DNA of 64,000 nucleotides from NCBI GenBank assembly GCA_965140765.1, contig OZ223309.1, forward strand, positions 1,674,001 through 1,738,000, written 5' to 3'. The position numbers were made by a program, and so were the translations under genes. The notes below the pieces were generated by a model. It was not told the origin of the DNA and did not search any database. It saw nothing but the letters and a program-made list of their open reading frames with translations. Below are positions 54,692-64,000 of this stretch, in pieces. Each line of letters begins with the position of its first letter. The first letter of the stretch is position 1. The DNA is from Sunxiuqinia sp963678245 (GTDB lineage: Bacteria > Bacteroidota > Bacteroidia > Bacteroidales > Prolixibacteraceae).

Positions 54692-57301
54692 ATGATTACA
54701 AATAGTATCAATAAAACGATTTTGCTTGTGGCCATTATGCTGGGAGTACTTTCAGCATGGGCACAACAATACCCCTATCAAAATCCCGGATTAAGTTCTG
54801 AGGAACGTGCTAAAGATTTGGTTTCGCGATTAACGCTCGAAGAAAAAGCAATATTGATGTGCGACCAATCGGATGCCATTCCTAGACTCGGAATCAAAAA
54901 ATTTAACTGGTGGAGCGAAGCTTTGCATGGTTATGCCAACAACGATAATGTAACCGTTTTCCCGGAACCCATTGGAATGGCGGCTTCGTTTAACGACGAA
55001 TTACTGCTTGAAATTTACGATGCCGTTTCGGACGAAGGACGCGCCAAATACAACGAGTGGATCAACGCCGGAAACGAAAATAAGCGCTTCCTGAGCCTCT
55101 CGGTGTGGACTCCAAACGTGAACATATTTCGCGATCCGCGCTGGGGGCGTGGACAGGAAACTTATGGCGAAGATCCTTACCTGACTTCCCGAATGGGCGT
55201 TTCAGTGGTAAAAGGCTTGCAGGGACCAGCCGATGCCAAATACCGAAAGTTACTGGCTTGTGCAAAACACTATGCCGTGCACTCGGGGCCCGAGTGGAGC
55301 CGCCACGAGCTAAACCTGAACGACATTAGTCCGCGCGAATTATACGAAACGTATTTACCTGCATTTAAAGCGCTGGTTCAGGACGCCGATGTGCGGCAGG
55401 TAATGTGTGCCTATCAGCGCCTCGATGATGAACCTTGTTGTGGAAACACTCGTCTTTTACAGCGGATTTTGCGCGACGAGTGGGGCTATGAGTACATGGT
55501 TGTATCAGACTGTGGTGCTGTTACCGACTTTTTTACCACGCACAATGTTTCTTCTGATGCGGTGCATGCTGCATCGAAAGCTGTTTTGGCCGGTACCGAT
55601 GTGGAATGTGTTTGGGAGAATTATCCCTTTATGAATCTTCCCGAAGCGGTTGAACGCGACCTGATAAAAGAAGAAGATATTGATAGAAGTGTGGTGCGTT
55701 TGTTAACCGGGCGTTTTGATCTGGGTGATTTCGACGACGATGCTATCGTTCCTTACGCTCAAATTTCACCATCGGTTTTAAACAACGAAAAACACCGCCA
55801 ACTGGCACTCGACATGGCCCGGCAAACCATGACACTTCTTCAGAATAAAAATAAGGTGTTGCCTTTATCAAAGAAGACAAAAAAAATTGCTGTGATTGGC
55901 CCCAATGCCAACGACGAACCTATGCTGTGGGGAAATTACAATGGAACACCAGTTCGCACCATTTCAATTTTGGAAGGAATAAAAACCAAAATTTCCGATA
56001 AAAAGATTGTGTACGATAAAGCTTGTGATTTGGTAGAAGATAAAGTAACCGAAAGTTATTTTAATCAATGTAGTTTTGAAGGAAAACCGGGTATCAAGGC
56101 AAGGTATTGGAACAACCCCGACCGTGAAGGAGAAGTGGTAACAATTGACCAAATTGTAAATCCGATAAAAAAAACTACTGCCGGACAGCACGAATTTGCC
56201 TCGGGTGTTAAGCTCGAAGGTTTTTCGGCGATCTACGAAACAGAATTTGTTGCCAAAACAAGCGAAGAAATTGTTTTTAAAGGTGGCGCTACAGGACATT
56301 ACGAATTGCTGGTAAACGGCGAAACAATTAGCCAATACGACAATTGGAGAACACTTGCTTCGCGAATTCCTTATAAGGTAGAGGCCGGCAAAAAATACAA
56401 AATTGAAATTCGTTATGCACAATTAAATAACTGGCAGGCCAATATTGAATTTAACTTCGGAAAAGAAGTGGATGTGGATTATACCGAACTCATCAAAAAA
56501 CTAAAGGATATTGAAACTGTGGTGTTTGTTGGAGGTCTTTCCGGAAATCTGGAGGGTGAAGAAATGCCGGTTTCGTACCCTGGTTTTAAAGGTGGCGACC
56601 GCACAAATATCGACCTTCCGTCAGTTCAGCGAAACTGTTTGAAGGCTTTAAAAGAAGCCGGCAAAAAAGTAGTTTTTGTAAACTGTTCAGGTTCAGCAAT
56701 AGCGTTAACGCCCGAAACCGAAACCTGCGATGCCATTTTACAGGCCTGGTATGCCGGTGAATCGGGTGGGCAGGCCATTGCCGATGTGCTTTTTGGCGAT
56801 TACAACCCTTCTGGAAAATTACCGGTTACTTTCTACAAAAGTTCTGATCAGCTGAACGACTTTGAGGACTACTCGATGAAAGGACGCACTTACCGCTACA
56901 TGGAAGATGCCTTGTTTCCTTTTGGTCATGGCTTAAGTTATACCAATTTCGAAATTGGTGAAGCCACTCTTAGTAAATCGAATATCAGTGCCGATGAAGC
57001 TATTCAAATAACAATTCCGGTTGCCAATAAGGGAGCTTACGACGGAACAGAAATCGTACAGGTATATGTGCGTAAAGTAAACGATATAGAAGGCCCCATT
57101 AAAACCTTAAAAGGCTTTAAGCGCCTGGACGTGGAAAAAGGAAAATCGAAGGATGCAGTGATTGACTTACCTACATCTTCTTTCGAGTTTTATGATTGGG
57201 CACAACGCAAAATGACTGTTACACCGGGAGAGTACGAAATCTTTTATGGCAATAGTTCTGATAACAAAGATTTGAAAACTTTGAGAGTAAAAATCAATTA
57301 A
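54692..57301 (+). CDS. Secreted GH3 beta-xylosidase/beta-glucosidase with inserted PA14 domain
   Basis: 869 residues, signal peptide about 1-24 (SAWAQ). The GH3 N-terminal barrel has WTPNVNIFRDPRWGRGQETY, LACAKHYAVHSGPEW and the nucleophile Asp273 in VVSDCGAVTDF; SDCGAV with Cys is typical of xylosidases and arabinofuranosidases. The alpha/beta sandwich domain (about 400-670) is interrupted by a PA14 domain (about 460-600: KARYWNNPDREGE, FKGGATGHYELLVNGE and WQANIEFNFG). KLPVTFYKSSDQL and the fibronectin III-like C terminus (GTEIVQVYVRKV, LKGFKRLDVEKG) complete the family layout. It should release xylose or glucose from oligosaccharides in the periplasm. Confidence 0.93.
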   Translation: MITNSINKTILLVAIMLGVLSAWAQQYPYQNPGLSSEERAKDLVSRLTLEEKAILMCDQSDAIPRLGIKKFNWWSEALHGYANNDNVTVFPEPIGMAASFNDELLLEIYDAVSDEGRAKYNEWINAGNENKRFLSLSVWTPNVNIFRDPRWGRGQETYGEDPYLTSRMGVSVVKGLQGPADAKYRKLLACAKHYAVHSGPEWSRHELNLNDISPRELYETYLPAFKALVQDADVRQVMCAYQRLDDEPCCGNTRLLQRILRDEWGYEYMVVSDCGAVTDFFTTHNVSSDAVHAASKAVLAGTDVECVWENYPFMNLPEAVERDLIKEEDIDRSVVRLLTGRFDLGDFDDDAIVPYAQISPSVLNNEKHRQLALDMARQTMTLLQNKNKVLPLSKKTKKIAVIGPNANDEPMLWGNYNGTPVRTISILEGIKTKISDKKIVYDKACDLVEDKVTESYFNQCSFEGKPGIKARYWNNPDREGEVVTIDQIVNPIKKTTAGQHEFASGVKLEGFSAIYETEFVAKTSEEIVFKGGATGHYELLVNGETISQYDNWRTLASRIPYKVEAGKKYKIEIRYAQLNNWQANIEFNFGKEVDVDYTELIKKLKDIETVVFVGGLSGNLEGEEMPVSYPGFKGGDRTNIDLPSVQRNCLKALKEAGKKVVFVNCSGSAIALTPETETCDAILQAWYAGESGGQAIADVLFGDYNPSGKLPVTFYKSSDQLNDFEDYSMKGRTYRYMEDALFPFGHGLSYTNFEIGEATLSKSNISADEAIQITIPVANKGAYDGTEIVQVYVRKVNDIEGPIKTLKGFKRLDVEKGKSKDAVIDLPTSSFEFYDWAQRKMTVTPGEYEIFYGNSSDNKDLKTLRVKIN

Positions 57302-57400
57302 AAAAATGAACCATGTAAATTGCCTGTTTATCTGTTCGGAATACTAAGTTATCTGAAAAGAATAGGAAAACAAGCAATACAATGAATAAAACTTAATAAT

Positions 57401-60400
57401 ATGAAACAAGACAATATTACTTCAAGATATAAGAGAAAATACAAGATTGGCTTTTTGCTTATGCTAACAATCTTTTCGATGTTTTTGGGATTACACGCTA
57501 AGAGTCAGGAGAAGCCTTTGCGCCGACCGATCTCACCGGAACAGCCGATGTGGTTGATTCACGTTGACGTGTGGAATTGGCCTGATCCGCAGAAGATTAT
57601 CGATTTAATACCGGAAGATATTCGTCCTTATGTTGTGATGAATCTTTCTCTTTCGGTTTCGAAAGGGGACGATGGACGATTCAATATTGTGGAGTACGGC
57701 TATGAAACGTTGAAGTCGTGGATCCGGGTTTGTGGCGATAATCAAATGTGGTCTTGTGTGCAGATTGCCAGTGGAGGAATTGCTCACTTACCCGACGATG
57801 ATCTGACTTTATACGATGAATTCTTTCGTGACTATCCTCATTTCCTGGGTTTTAATTATGCCGAACAGTTTTGGGGATTTGATGATGTTAATTGGGTTTG
57901 GGAAAAACGCATGACTCATTTTGCCGATTTACTACAAATGAGTAACAAATATGGCGGTTATCTTTTCGTGAGTTTGTGTTGGAACCGATGGGGACAGTCC
58001 CTCAATCCAATAGGTATGCTAAAACGAGTTCCTGAGTTTGCAGAAGCATGTCGTAAATACACAGAGAACTATGTGGTGTTTGATAAACATACCCAGGCGG
58101 GCTTTTTGTCAGACCGGGAGGGAATGAGTTTAGGAGCATATCTTTCGGGGTATGCCGGCCAATATGGTATTCGTTACGATGGAACGGGATGGACTGGTCC
58201 TGATCCGGATGCTGACGATAATGCCTGGACTACTGCTACAGGAACTGCTCCGCACCTGGAGCATATGTTGTTAACCGGGCTAACAGTTATGGACGGACCG
58301 GAATTAATCTGGACGGAAGATTTCTATGAAACGAATAGAAAAAATATTGATAATGGTTACCAGACCAGAAACTGGGCAAAATTTCCGCAATTCGATAATG
58401 AGTATATGGATCTTTTCCGTAAAGTTATTGATGGAACAGTTCGGATTCCGACCCGGGAAGAGGTAATAAACAGAACGAAGTATGTTATTATCCATGATGT
58501 TAATTCGGGGAGTTCGGATGACATTTATAGTTCTCCTGAAACCTTGTATGAGGGGCTTTATCGTATGGATAATGATGGAAGCTGGGCTGACAACAAATCT
58601 TTCTTCAAAAAAACAGGGCGTTATCCGACTATCCCGACTGTTTTTGATCTGGATGGAGATCTGGCAAATTCATTCGAATATCAAATTAAAAAATCAGAAT
58701 ATGATACCCGCTGGCCTTCTGTTTCGGATAAAGTAAGCGAGTTTAATAGTGTTTTTCCTGAAGAGTATACTGGTGATATTTATGCTGGTCGTTACGATAA
58801 TACCTGGGTAATTTATAACCCTTACAAATCGGGCTTGGTTGTAAACGGAACGCGCGAGAATAAAACAGCATCCGGGCATATTCCGTTTAAATACAACACT
58901 TGCGAAGCTATGGATTTAACCTATTCGAGGTATAGTTCAAGTATTGTTCGGGAATATGCAGATAGCGTAACATTTTATTTAGCCAATTTTGATAACGAGT
59001 TAGAGCCGAACAAACGGCTGACAGATATAATTAAAATTATTGGGAGTACGAACAAACCAACGTACACTTTAAAAGAACGGGGCGATCAATCACATTTGGC
59101 AAGTTTGGTTACCGAAGACTGGGAAAACGGGGAGTTCACCTTAACTATCGAACACAATTGTGCCGTGGATATCACGATTAATTGTGCTGGTACGGCAACT
59201 GATCGCTTGACGGATGCTGTTCAGCCAGTAGCATTAGAGGCACCTAAAAAACCAGCTCCTTATACCGGCCCTCACCAATACGAAGCGGAATGTTTCGATT
59301 ACAAAAACGGCGTCAACCTTATTACAAACGGATACAGTGGTGGCATTCGAAATTATACTGGTCAGGGATATTTGGAGTTCGGAAGCAACTCTGCTGCGGC
59401 AGCGCGGAGCTATGTAACTGTTTTGCGCTCTGGTAAATATGTGCTGAAAACGAAATATTCCGTTACCGGTAGTAATATTCAATCGATAGACTTGTATGTG
59501 AATGGTGAAAAAGTGGTAACTCCGGTTTTCGTAAAAACATCATCTTATAGCGATTGGGGAATTAATGCACATATGATTGATTTGAATGCCGGAAAGAATG
59601 TGATCGAGTTCAAGTCCAATTCAAGTAGAAGTGATAAATTTTATATCGACAATATTGTGGCGACACAAGACTCGAACAATGGGGTTTATCACTTCGAAAA
59701 CGATGTTGCAACATCAGCTGCATCTACTCCTGCTGCCGAGCTTATTTCGGTTCAAAGCGGAAGTGCGGGAGTTGTTGCATATACCAGTGCGAATAGCAAA
59801 ACAAGCAATTGTTTTAAGTCGTATACTGTTGGCGAGATTAATAGTACCGGAGTGGCTAATCTGGATATGTTTCCTTCTGATGCAACCGATTATACCATTA
59901 CCTGGAAAGAATATTATGGTACTTCCGGAGGTAAAAAAGGTGTATTGCTTAGGGGAACTGGCGACAACGGTTCGTGTACATATGCTGAAGGAATGAAACA
60001 AGGTTATTTGTTTATTGCTTTGAATAATAATGATGGTACAGTTTCTTTGCAACCATATGTAGCAGGAACTAACGGTATTACCAGTAAGCCAACTTATACC
60101 AGCAGTTTTACAATAAATGCCAGAGAGCCATGTTGGTACCGGGCTGTTTCAAACGGAAATCAATTTGTATTTGAATGTTCGGCAGACAGTGTTAACTGGG
60201 AAGGGGCTTCAACAACCTTATTCGCTGATGATACTTATACCAAGGGGGCAACCCAATTGGTTTGGGGTTTGAATGCCAATAACTTCGATTGGCAAATGGA
60301 TAATATTACTTATGCTTTAAATGGTAATATTACTTTAACAAAATTTACGCTTAAAAATTTTACCTATGAGGAAGGTGATGGTCCTTCCGCCAGTCAGGTG

Positions 60401-61870
60401 TTTTCGGTTTCCGGTAATTCACTCTTGGGTGATGTAGTACTAACCGCTCCAGATAAGTTTGAGATTTCGTTGAGTGCTGAATCTGACTTCGTCTCGCAAC
60501 TTACACTTACACTTACACCAACACAGGGAGAATTGGCAGCAACCAATATTTACGTTCGTATGAAATCTGGCTTAGGGATTGCAACTCATACTGGCAATAT
60601 TTTGGTTCATTCAGCAGCTGTAATCGATATGTCAGTAAGTCTGCAAGGAGATGTTTCGCGTAAATATGTCGCAACATCCAGGATTTATAATTTTACAGAA
60701 GACACTCCATCAACAAGCGCCCAAACACCACCTGCTGATAATATTTCGGTTGGGGTAGGCAATGGCGCTACCGCCGGTGTGTTTTCATATACTGACGCCA
60801 ATGGATTAACAAGTAATGTGCTGAAACCATACAGTGTAGCAGGGAAAAATGGTACGGGAGTACTCAATCTTGATTTGTTTTCAGAAACAAGTACCGATTA
60901 TTCGGTTACATGGAAACAATATTATACCACAAGCGGTGACTTTAAAAACGGTATGCTTTTGCGTGGAGATGTTAGCAATTTAGGAGATGCATCTTCGGGC
61001 TATGAGAAGGGCTTGATGTTTGGTTATCTTTTTCTTCCTTACCGATATGGTAGTGGTATTCAGTTTAGGGTTTATAAAACAAGTTCAGCAACAAGTATGT
61101 ATCCAATGATTAGTAAGGATATTGCAATAACTGTAAGTACTGGTAACCCTATATGGTATCGGGCAACGATTTCAGGAACCGCTTCTGTTTCATTAAAACT
61201 TGAATATTCTACCGATGGTACAACCTGGAATGTTGGGGTTGAAGGGACAGATTCTGCTAACCCGTACCAATCCGGAGCAACCCAGGCTGTTTGGGGATTG
61301 TGGGCTTCTTCAACCGGATTCTGCATGGATGATATTACATTCGAAGGAGTGGAGTCAGAAGAAGCATCTACCATTAGTGTTTTGGCATCGCTAGGCGATT
61401 TTGTTTATGAAAGCCAGCAAGGGCCGTCAGAGGCTCAGTCTTTTAATGTCTCAGGTAGTAATTTAATAGCAGATATTGAGGTTGTTGCACCCGATGATTA
61501 CGAAGTGAGTTTAGATGAGGAGCAGGGATATTCTTCTTCGGTACTAATTCCTCAAACCAATAATACGGTTGAAGATATACCTGTATATGTACGGTTGAAA
61601 GCAGGTTTATCAGGAGGCGATTATTCTGGATCCATATTAATAACATCAGCAAATGCTGTTGAGAAAACAGTGTATGTATACGGACAGGTTGATTGGCCTA
61701 CTGATGTAAACGTTGTCCCTGAAGCTACAGCAACTGTTGTTTCTGTTGAATACTACACTATAACCGGACAACGAGTGCTGAATATAGATAATAAAGAGGG
61801 GATATTTATTGAAAGGAAACAAATGTCGGATGGAACTGTATCGGCATCCAAAATATTTATAACAAAATAA
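57401..61870 (+). CDS. GH98 endo-glycosidase with carbohydrate-binding and duplicated accessory domains and a T9SS-like tail
   Basis: 1489 residues. Signal sequence after a charged start, ending near HAKSQ (about 36). The GH98 catalytic barrel (about 40-330) begins RRPISPEQPMWLIHVDVWNW and contains LGFNYAEQFWGF with Glu155, the likely acid; the GH98 C-terminal beta domain ends by about 615. Then: a CBM6/35-like domain (about 625-755, YEAECFDYKNGVN), a laminin-G-like domain (761-980), an Ig-like domain (986-1085), a second copy of each (1093-1325 and 1333-1425), and a C-terminal sorting domain (SVEYYTITGQRVLNI, ending KIFITK) like T9SS type A. GH98 enzymes cut blood-group glycans or xylan; the neighbours argue for xylan. 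It is probably exported to the surface. Confidence 0.88.
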   Translation: MKQDNITSRYKRKYKIGFLLMLTIFSMFLGLHAKSQEKPLRRPISPEQPMWLIHVDVWNWPDPQKIIDLIPEDIRPYVVMNLSLSVSKGDDGRFNIVEYGYETLKSWIRVCGDNQMWSCVQIASGGIAHLPDDDLTLYDEFFRDYPHFLGFNYAEQFWGFDDVNWVWEKRMTHFADLLQMSNKYGGYLFVSLCWNRWGQSLNPIGMLKRVPEFAEACRKYTENYVVFDKHTQAGFLSDREGMSLGAYLSGYAGQYGIRYDGTGWTGPDPDADDNAWTTATGTAPHLEHMLLTGLTVMDGPELIWTEDFYETNRKNIDNGYQTRNWAKFPQFDNEYMDLFRKVIDGTVRIPTREEVINRTKYVIIHDVNSGSSDDIYSSPETLYEGLYRMDNDGSWADNKSFFKKTGRYPTIPTVFDLDGDLANSFEYQIKKSEYDTRWPSVSDKVSEFNSVFPEEYTGDIYAGRYDNTWVIYNPYKSGLVVNGTRENKTASGHIPFKYNTCEAMDLTYSRYSSSIVREYADSVTFYLANFDNELEPNKRLTDIIKIIGSTNKPTYTLKERGDQSHLASLVTEDWENGEFTLTIEHNCAVDITINCAGTATDRLTDAVQPVALEAPKKPAPYTGPHQYEAECFDYKNGVNLITNGYSGGIRNYTGQGYLEFGSNSAAAARSYVTVLRSGKYVLKTKYSVTGSNIQSIDLYVNGEKVVTPVFVKTSSYSDWGINAHMIDLNAGKNVIEFKSNSSRSDKFYIDNIVATQDSNNGVYHFENDVATSAASTPAAELISVQSGSAGVVAYTSANSKTSNCFKSYTVGEINSTGVANLDMFPSDATDYTITWKEYYGTSGGKKGVLLRGTGDNGSCTYAEGMKQGYLFIALNNNDGTVSLQPYVAGTNGITSKPTYTSSFTINAREPCWYRAVSNGNQFVFECSADSVNWEGASTTLFADDTYTKGATQLVWGLNANNFDWQMDNITYALNGNITLTKFTLKNFTYEEGDGPSASQVFSVSGNSLLGDVVLTAPDKFEISLSAESDFVSQLTLTLTPTQGELAATNIYVRMKSGLGIATHTGNILVHSAAVIDMSVSLQGDVSRKYVATSRIYNFTEDTPSTSAQTPPADNISVGVGNGATAGVFSYTDANGLTSNVLKPYSVAGKNGTGVLNLDLFSETSTDYSVTWKQYYTTSGDFKNGMLLRGDVSNLGDASSGYEKGLMFGYLFLPYRYGSGIQFRVYKTSSATSMYPMISKDIAITVSTGNPIWYRATISGTASVSLKLEYSTDGTTWNVGVEGTDSANPYQSGATQAVWGLWASSTGFCMDDITFEGVESEEASTISVLASLGDFVYESQQGPSEAQSFNVSGSNLIADIEVVAPDDYEVSLDEEQGYSSSVLIPQTNNTVEDIPVYVRLKAGLSGGDYSGSILITSANAVEKTVYVYGQVDWPTDVNVVPEATATVVSVEYYTITGQRVLNIDNKEGIFIERKQMSDGTVSASKIFITK

Positions 61871-61879
61871 AATTTGATT

Positions 61880-63256
61880 ATGAAAGGTATTGTGAGATTA
61901 CATACTTTATTACTGGTTTTTATATTGATGTGTTTTTCCGGTAGAAGCCAAAACCCCATCATTCAAACCTATTACACAGCCGACCCGGCACCAATGGTGT
62001 ACGATGGTACGGTATATCTATATACGAGTCACGATGAAGATTCAACTGTAAATAACTTTTTTACCATGTACGACTGGCGTTGTTACTCGTCAACCGATAT
62101 GGTAAACTGGACTGATCATGGAGCAGTGGCCTCGTTGAAAAGTTTTGCGTGGCTTAACAAATCAAATGGTGCCTGGGCACCACAGTGCGTGGAACGTAAT
62201 GGGAAATTTTACCTTTATGTTCCCGTTCACGGAGAAGGTATTTCTGTTTTGGTAGCTGACTCCCCAACTGGGCCCTTTACCGATCCGCTGGGAAAACGTT
62301 TAATCGAATCGGATCACATTTGGCAGGATATTGATCCTACTGTTTACGTTGACGATGATGGCCAGGCGTATTTGTATTGGGGAAATCCAAAGTTGTGGTA
62401 CGTGAAGTTAAACGAGGATATGATTTCATACGACAAGAGTATCGGGCAAAATGGGGTTGTTTCAACAGAAATGACTACCGAAGCGTTTGGTACGCACGAA
62501 GGTCGCGATGGTAAGCCCGCTCCTTCTTATACCGAAGGCCCGTGGTTTTACAAACGCAACAATTTGTACTATATGGTTTATGCTGCTGCTGCTATTCCAG
62601 AGTACATTGCTTACTCCACCTCAACATCACCTGAAGGGCCGTGGACATATAAAGGATTTGTTATGGAAAGAGCGCCACACCTGGCTTTTACCAACCACTC
62701 TGGTATTATCGATTTTAAAGGGAACTCCTATTTTTTCTATCACAGCCAGTCACTTGCCGGCGGAGGTGGTTTTAGGCGCTCTACCTGTTTAGAGCAGTTT
62801 GAATATAATCCTGATGGAACCATTCCTGTAATTGTACCTACAACGGAAGGCGTTACCAAAAGTGTTGAAAATCTTAATCCGTTTAAACGTGTTGAAGCCG
62901 AAACCATTGCCTGGTCAGAAGGACTTAAAACAAAATCGGATGAAACGGTTGGTGTTTATGTGAGTAATATTGATAACAACGATTTTATAAAAATACGAAG
63001 TGTTGATTTGGGTAAAGGAGCTAAAAAGTTTAAAGCGAGTGTTGCTGCCACTAAATCAGGAAGTATCGAAATTCGTATTGATGAAAAAGACGGAAAATTA
63101 TTGGGAACACTTCTTATTAATAGCACGGGAGGAGAACAAAACTGGAAAACGCTTTCGTGTAAAGTGAAAAAGGCCAAAGGTGTTCACGATGTTTACCTGG
63201 TTTTCACAGGAGAAGATGAAGACTTATTCAATTTTGATTGGTGGCAATTGAAGTAG
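61880..63256 (+). CDS. Secreted GH43 glycosidase with C-terminal CBM6
   Basis: 458 residues from the ATG giving MKGIVRLHTLLLVFILMCFS; a TTG two codons upstream is less likely. It starts 9 bp after the GH98 stop. Signal peptide ends near SGRSQ. GH43 acids: Asp in YYTADPAPMVYDG, Asp in QDIDPTVYVDDDGQ and Glu in YTEGPWFYKRNN. The C-terminal CBM6 (about 330-458) starts FKRVEAETIAWSEGLKT and ends with the usual FNFDWWQLK. This two-domain form is common among arabinoxylan arabinofuranohydrolases and xylosidases. It probably trims arabinose side chains from xylan exposed by the GH98. Confidence 0.92.
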   Translation: MKGIVRLHTLLLVFILMCFSGRSQNPIIQTYYTADPAPMVYDGTVYLYTSHDEDSTVNNFFTMYDWRCYSSTDMVNWTDHGAVASLKSFAWLNKSNGAWAPQCVERNGKFYLYVPVHGEGISVLVADSPTGPFTDPLGKRLIESDHIWQDIDPTVYVDDDGQAYLYWGNPKLWYVKLNEDMISYDKSIGQNGVVSTEMTTEAFGTHEGRDGKPAPSYTEGPWFYKRNNLYYMVYAAAAIPEYIAYSTSTSPEGPWTYKGFVMERAPHLAFTNHSGIIDFKGNSYFFYHSQSLAGGGGFRRSTCLEQFEYNPDGTIPVIVPTTEGVTKSVENLNPFKRVEAETIAWSEGLKTKSDETVGVYVSNIDNNDFIKIRSVDLGKGAKKFKASVAATKSGSIEIRIDEKDGKLLGTLLINSTGGEQNWKTLSCKVKKAKGVHDVYLVFTGEDEDLFNFDWWQLK

Positions 63257-63393
63257 AAAATGTTAAAGAACAATTATTATAAAGAAAAGCTATTGATCGT
63301 CGTATATGTGTATTTTGTTGATATTTAAAGCGTTCGATCGAAAGGTTTTTGAGTTGATAAATATTATACAAATTAAAATTTAAAATAAATACC

Positions 63394-64000
63394 ATGAAAC
63401 CTGGCTATTACCTATTGTTTTTAGTTTTTATTCTGACGCTTAGTTGTAATGAGCAATCATATGAAAAAACAGCCTCAGGGATAAAAACCACTATTGATTC
63501 AACTGTGGTCGAAATTCAGTTTGTTACACCTGAAATTGTAAGGGTAGTCAAATCGCTTCCGGGCGAAACAGTTGAGAAAAAGAGTCTTTCGGTTATAAAA
63601 AAGGCTGAAAATGTATCGTTTAAAGTAAGTGAGTCTGATCGTATTATTTCGTTGGTTAGCGATGTGCTAACGGTGAAGGTTAATTCAAAAACAGGCACTG
63701 TGTCGTATTTGTCGGCAAGCGGCGATGCACTTCTTTCAGAAAAGGCCGGAAGTGTTGCCTTCATTCCTTTTAACGATGCTGGAAATGAAACATATTCGGT
63801 TAAACAGTCGTTTTCGCTTGATCCGGATGAGGCGATTTATGGATTGGGAATTCTACAGAATGGAAAAATGTCGCAACGCAACCAGCAAGTGCACATGGTG
63901 CAAAACAACACCTGGGACTTTTCAACTTTCTTTCAATCGGTAAAGGGCTATGGTGTATTTTGGGACAATTATTCTCCAACAGATTTTACCGATAATGAGG
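63394..64000 (+). CDS. GH31 glycosidase (alpha-xylosidase-like lipoprotein), 5' part only
   Basis: About 202 codons are in the window and the frame is open to the right edge. The N terminus MKPGYYLLFLVFILTLSC is a lipoprotein signal with lipobox LTLSC (Cys18), so the enzyme is anchored in the outer or inner membrane. The N-terminal beta-sandwich typical of GH31 follows: FSLDPDEAIYGLGILQNG, NQQVHMVQNNTWDFSTFFQ and VKGYGVFWDNYSPTDF. The Y-G-L-G motif and the S-x-K-G-Y-G-x-x-W-D-N-Y segment resemble Bacteroidota GH31 alpha-xylosidases with an inserted PA14 domain, but the catalytic barrel lies beyond the window. ATG chosen as the first one and it gives the signal peptide. Confidence 0.85.
   Translation, partial: MKPGYYLLFLVFILTLSCNEQSYEKTASGIKTTIDSTVVEIQFVTPEIVRVVKSLPGETVEKKSLSVIKKAENVSFKVSESDRIISLVSDVLTVKVNSKTGTVSYLSASGDALLSEKAGSVAFIPFNDAGNETYSVKQSFSLDPDEAIYGLGILQNGKMSQRNQQVHMVQNNTWDFSTFFQSVKGYGVFWDNYSPTDFTDNE

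Noticed and set aside
1..64000. CRISPR array, tRNA or rRNA genes, intact transposase
   Set aside because: No regularly spaced repeats, no cloverleaf-like intergenic sequence, and no transposase or integrase motif in any frame examined by eye.

Overview
The window is chromosomal DNA of a Bacteroidota bacterium, most likely a Bacteroidales/Marinilabiliales-type polysaccharide degrader. This rests on Bacteroidota-typical families (DUF349, DUF4293, AsmA-like giants, BamA-like barrels fused to phosphoesterase folds), TAnnTTTG promoter boxes, few Shine-Dalgarno sequences, a dense glycoside hydrolase locus and a type IX secretion-like C-terminal tail. No rRNA, tRNA, CRISPR array or intact insertion sequence was seen.

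Layout. (1) 1-18 kb, cell envelope and housekeeping: a secreted C1 peptidase, an unknown exported protein overlapping a PAP2 phosphatase, GT39 and GT2 glycosyltransferases, a sensor kinase with a periplasmic binding-protein sensor, a 1413-residue AsmA-like protein, a SIMPL protein, an AddB-like Fe-S nuclease and TrmD. (2) 18-29 kb: Hsp20, DUF349 protein, CTP synthase, YidC, a thermonuclease, a small monooxygenase-fold protein, an M49-like zinc peptidase lipoprotein, an exported peroxiredoxin and DUF4293. (3) 29.5-32.6 kb, a decayed islet: a free-standing alanine racemase, then broken RND efflux adaptor and pump genes joined to the tail of a LytTR regulator. (4) 32.7-39.3 kb, a signalling block: a membrane class III nucleotide cyclase, convergent with an HD-domain protein carrying a Pycsar-effector-like (DUF5706/PycTM) membrane module, and divergently a 1205-residue protein with a degenerate phosphoesterase head and an outer-membrane barrel, then a histidine phosphatase. 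This is the most interesting part of the window: the cyclase keeps its metal and transition-state residues but not the usual purine-selecting ones. (5) 40.4-46.8 kb: an imuA-imuB-dnaE2 mutagenesis cassette divergent from an XRE/S24 LexA-like repressor, with a palindromic candidate operator between them. (6) 47.3-64 kb: a GH29 remnant, an intact GH29 enzyme, then a co-directional block of CE1 esterase, GH43, GH97, GH3, GH98 with C-terminal accessory domains, GH43-CBM6 and a GH31 cut by the window end.

The last block reads as part of a polysaccharide utilization locus for complex (glucurono)arabinoxylan: the GH98 would cut the backbone outside the cell or at its surface, the esterase and GH43/GH97/GH31 enzymes remove side groups, and the GH3 releases xylose. 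No SusC/SusD pair or PUL regulator is in the window; they may lie to the right. Catalytic residue assignments come from motif reading by eye, not from alignment or structure.
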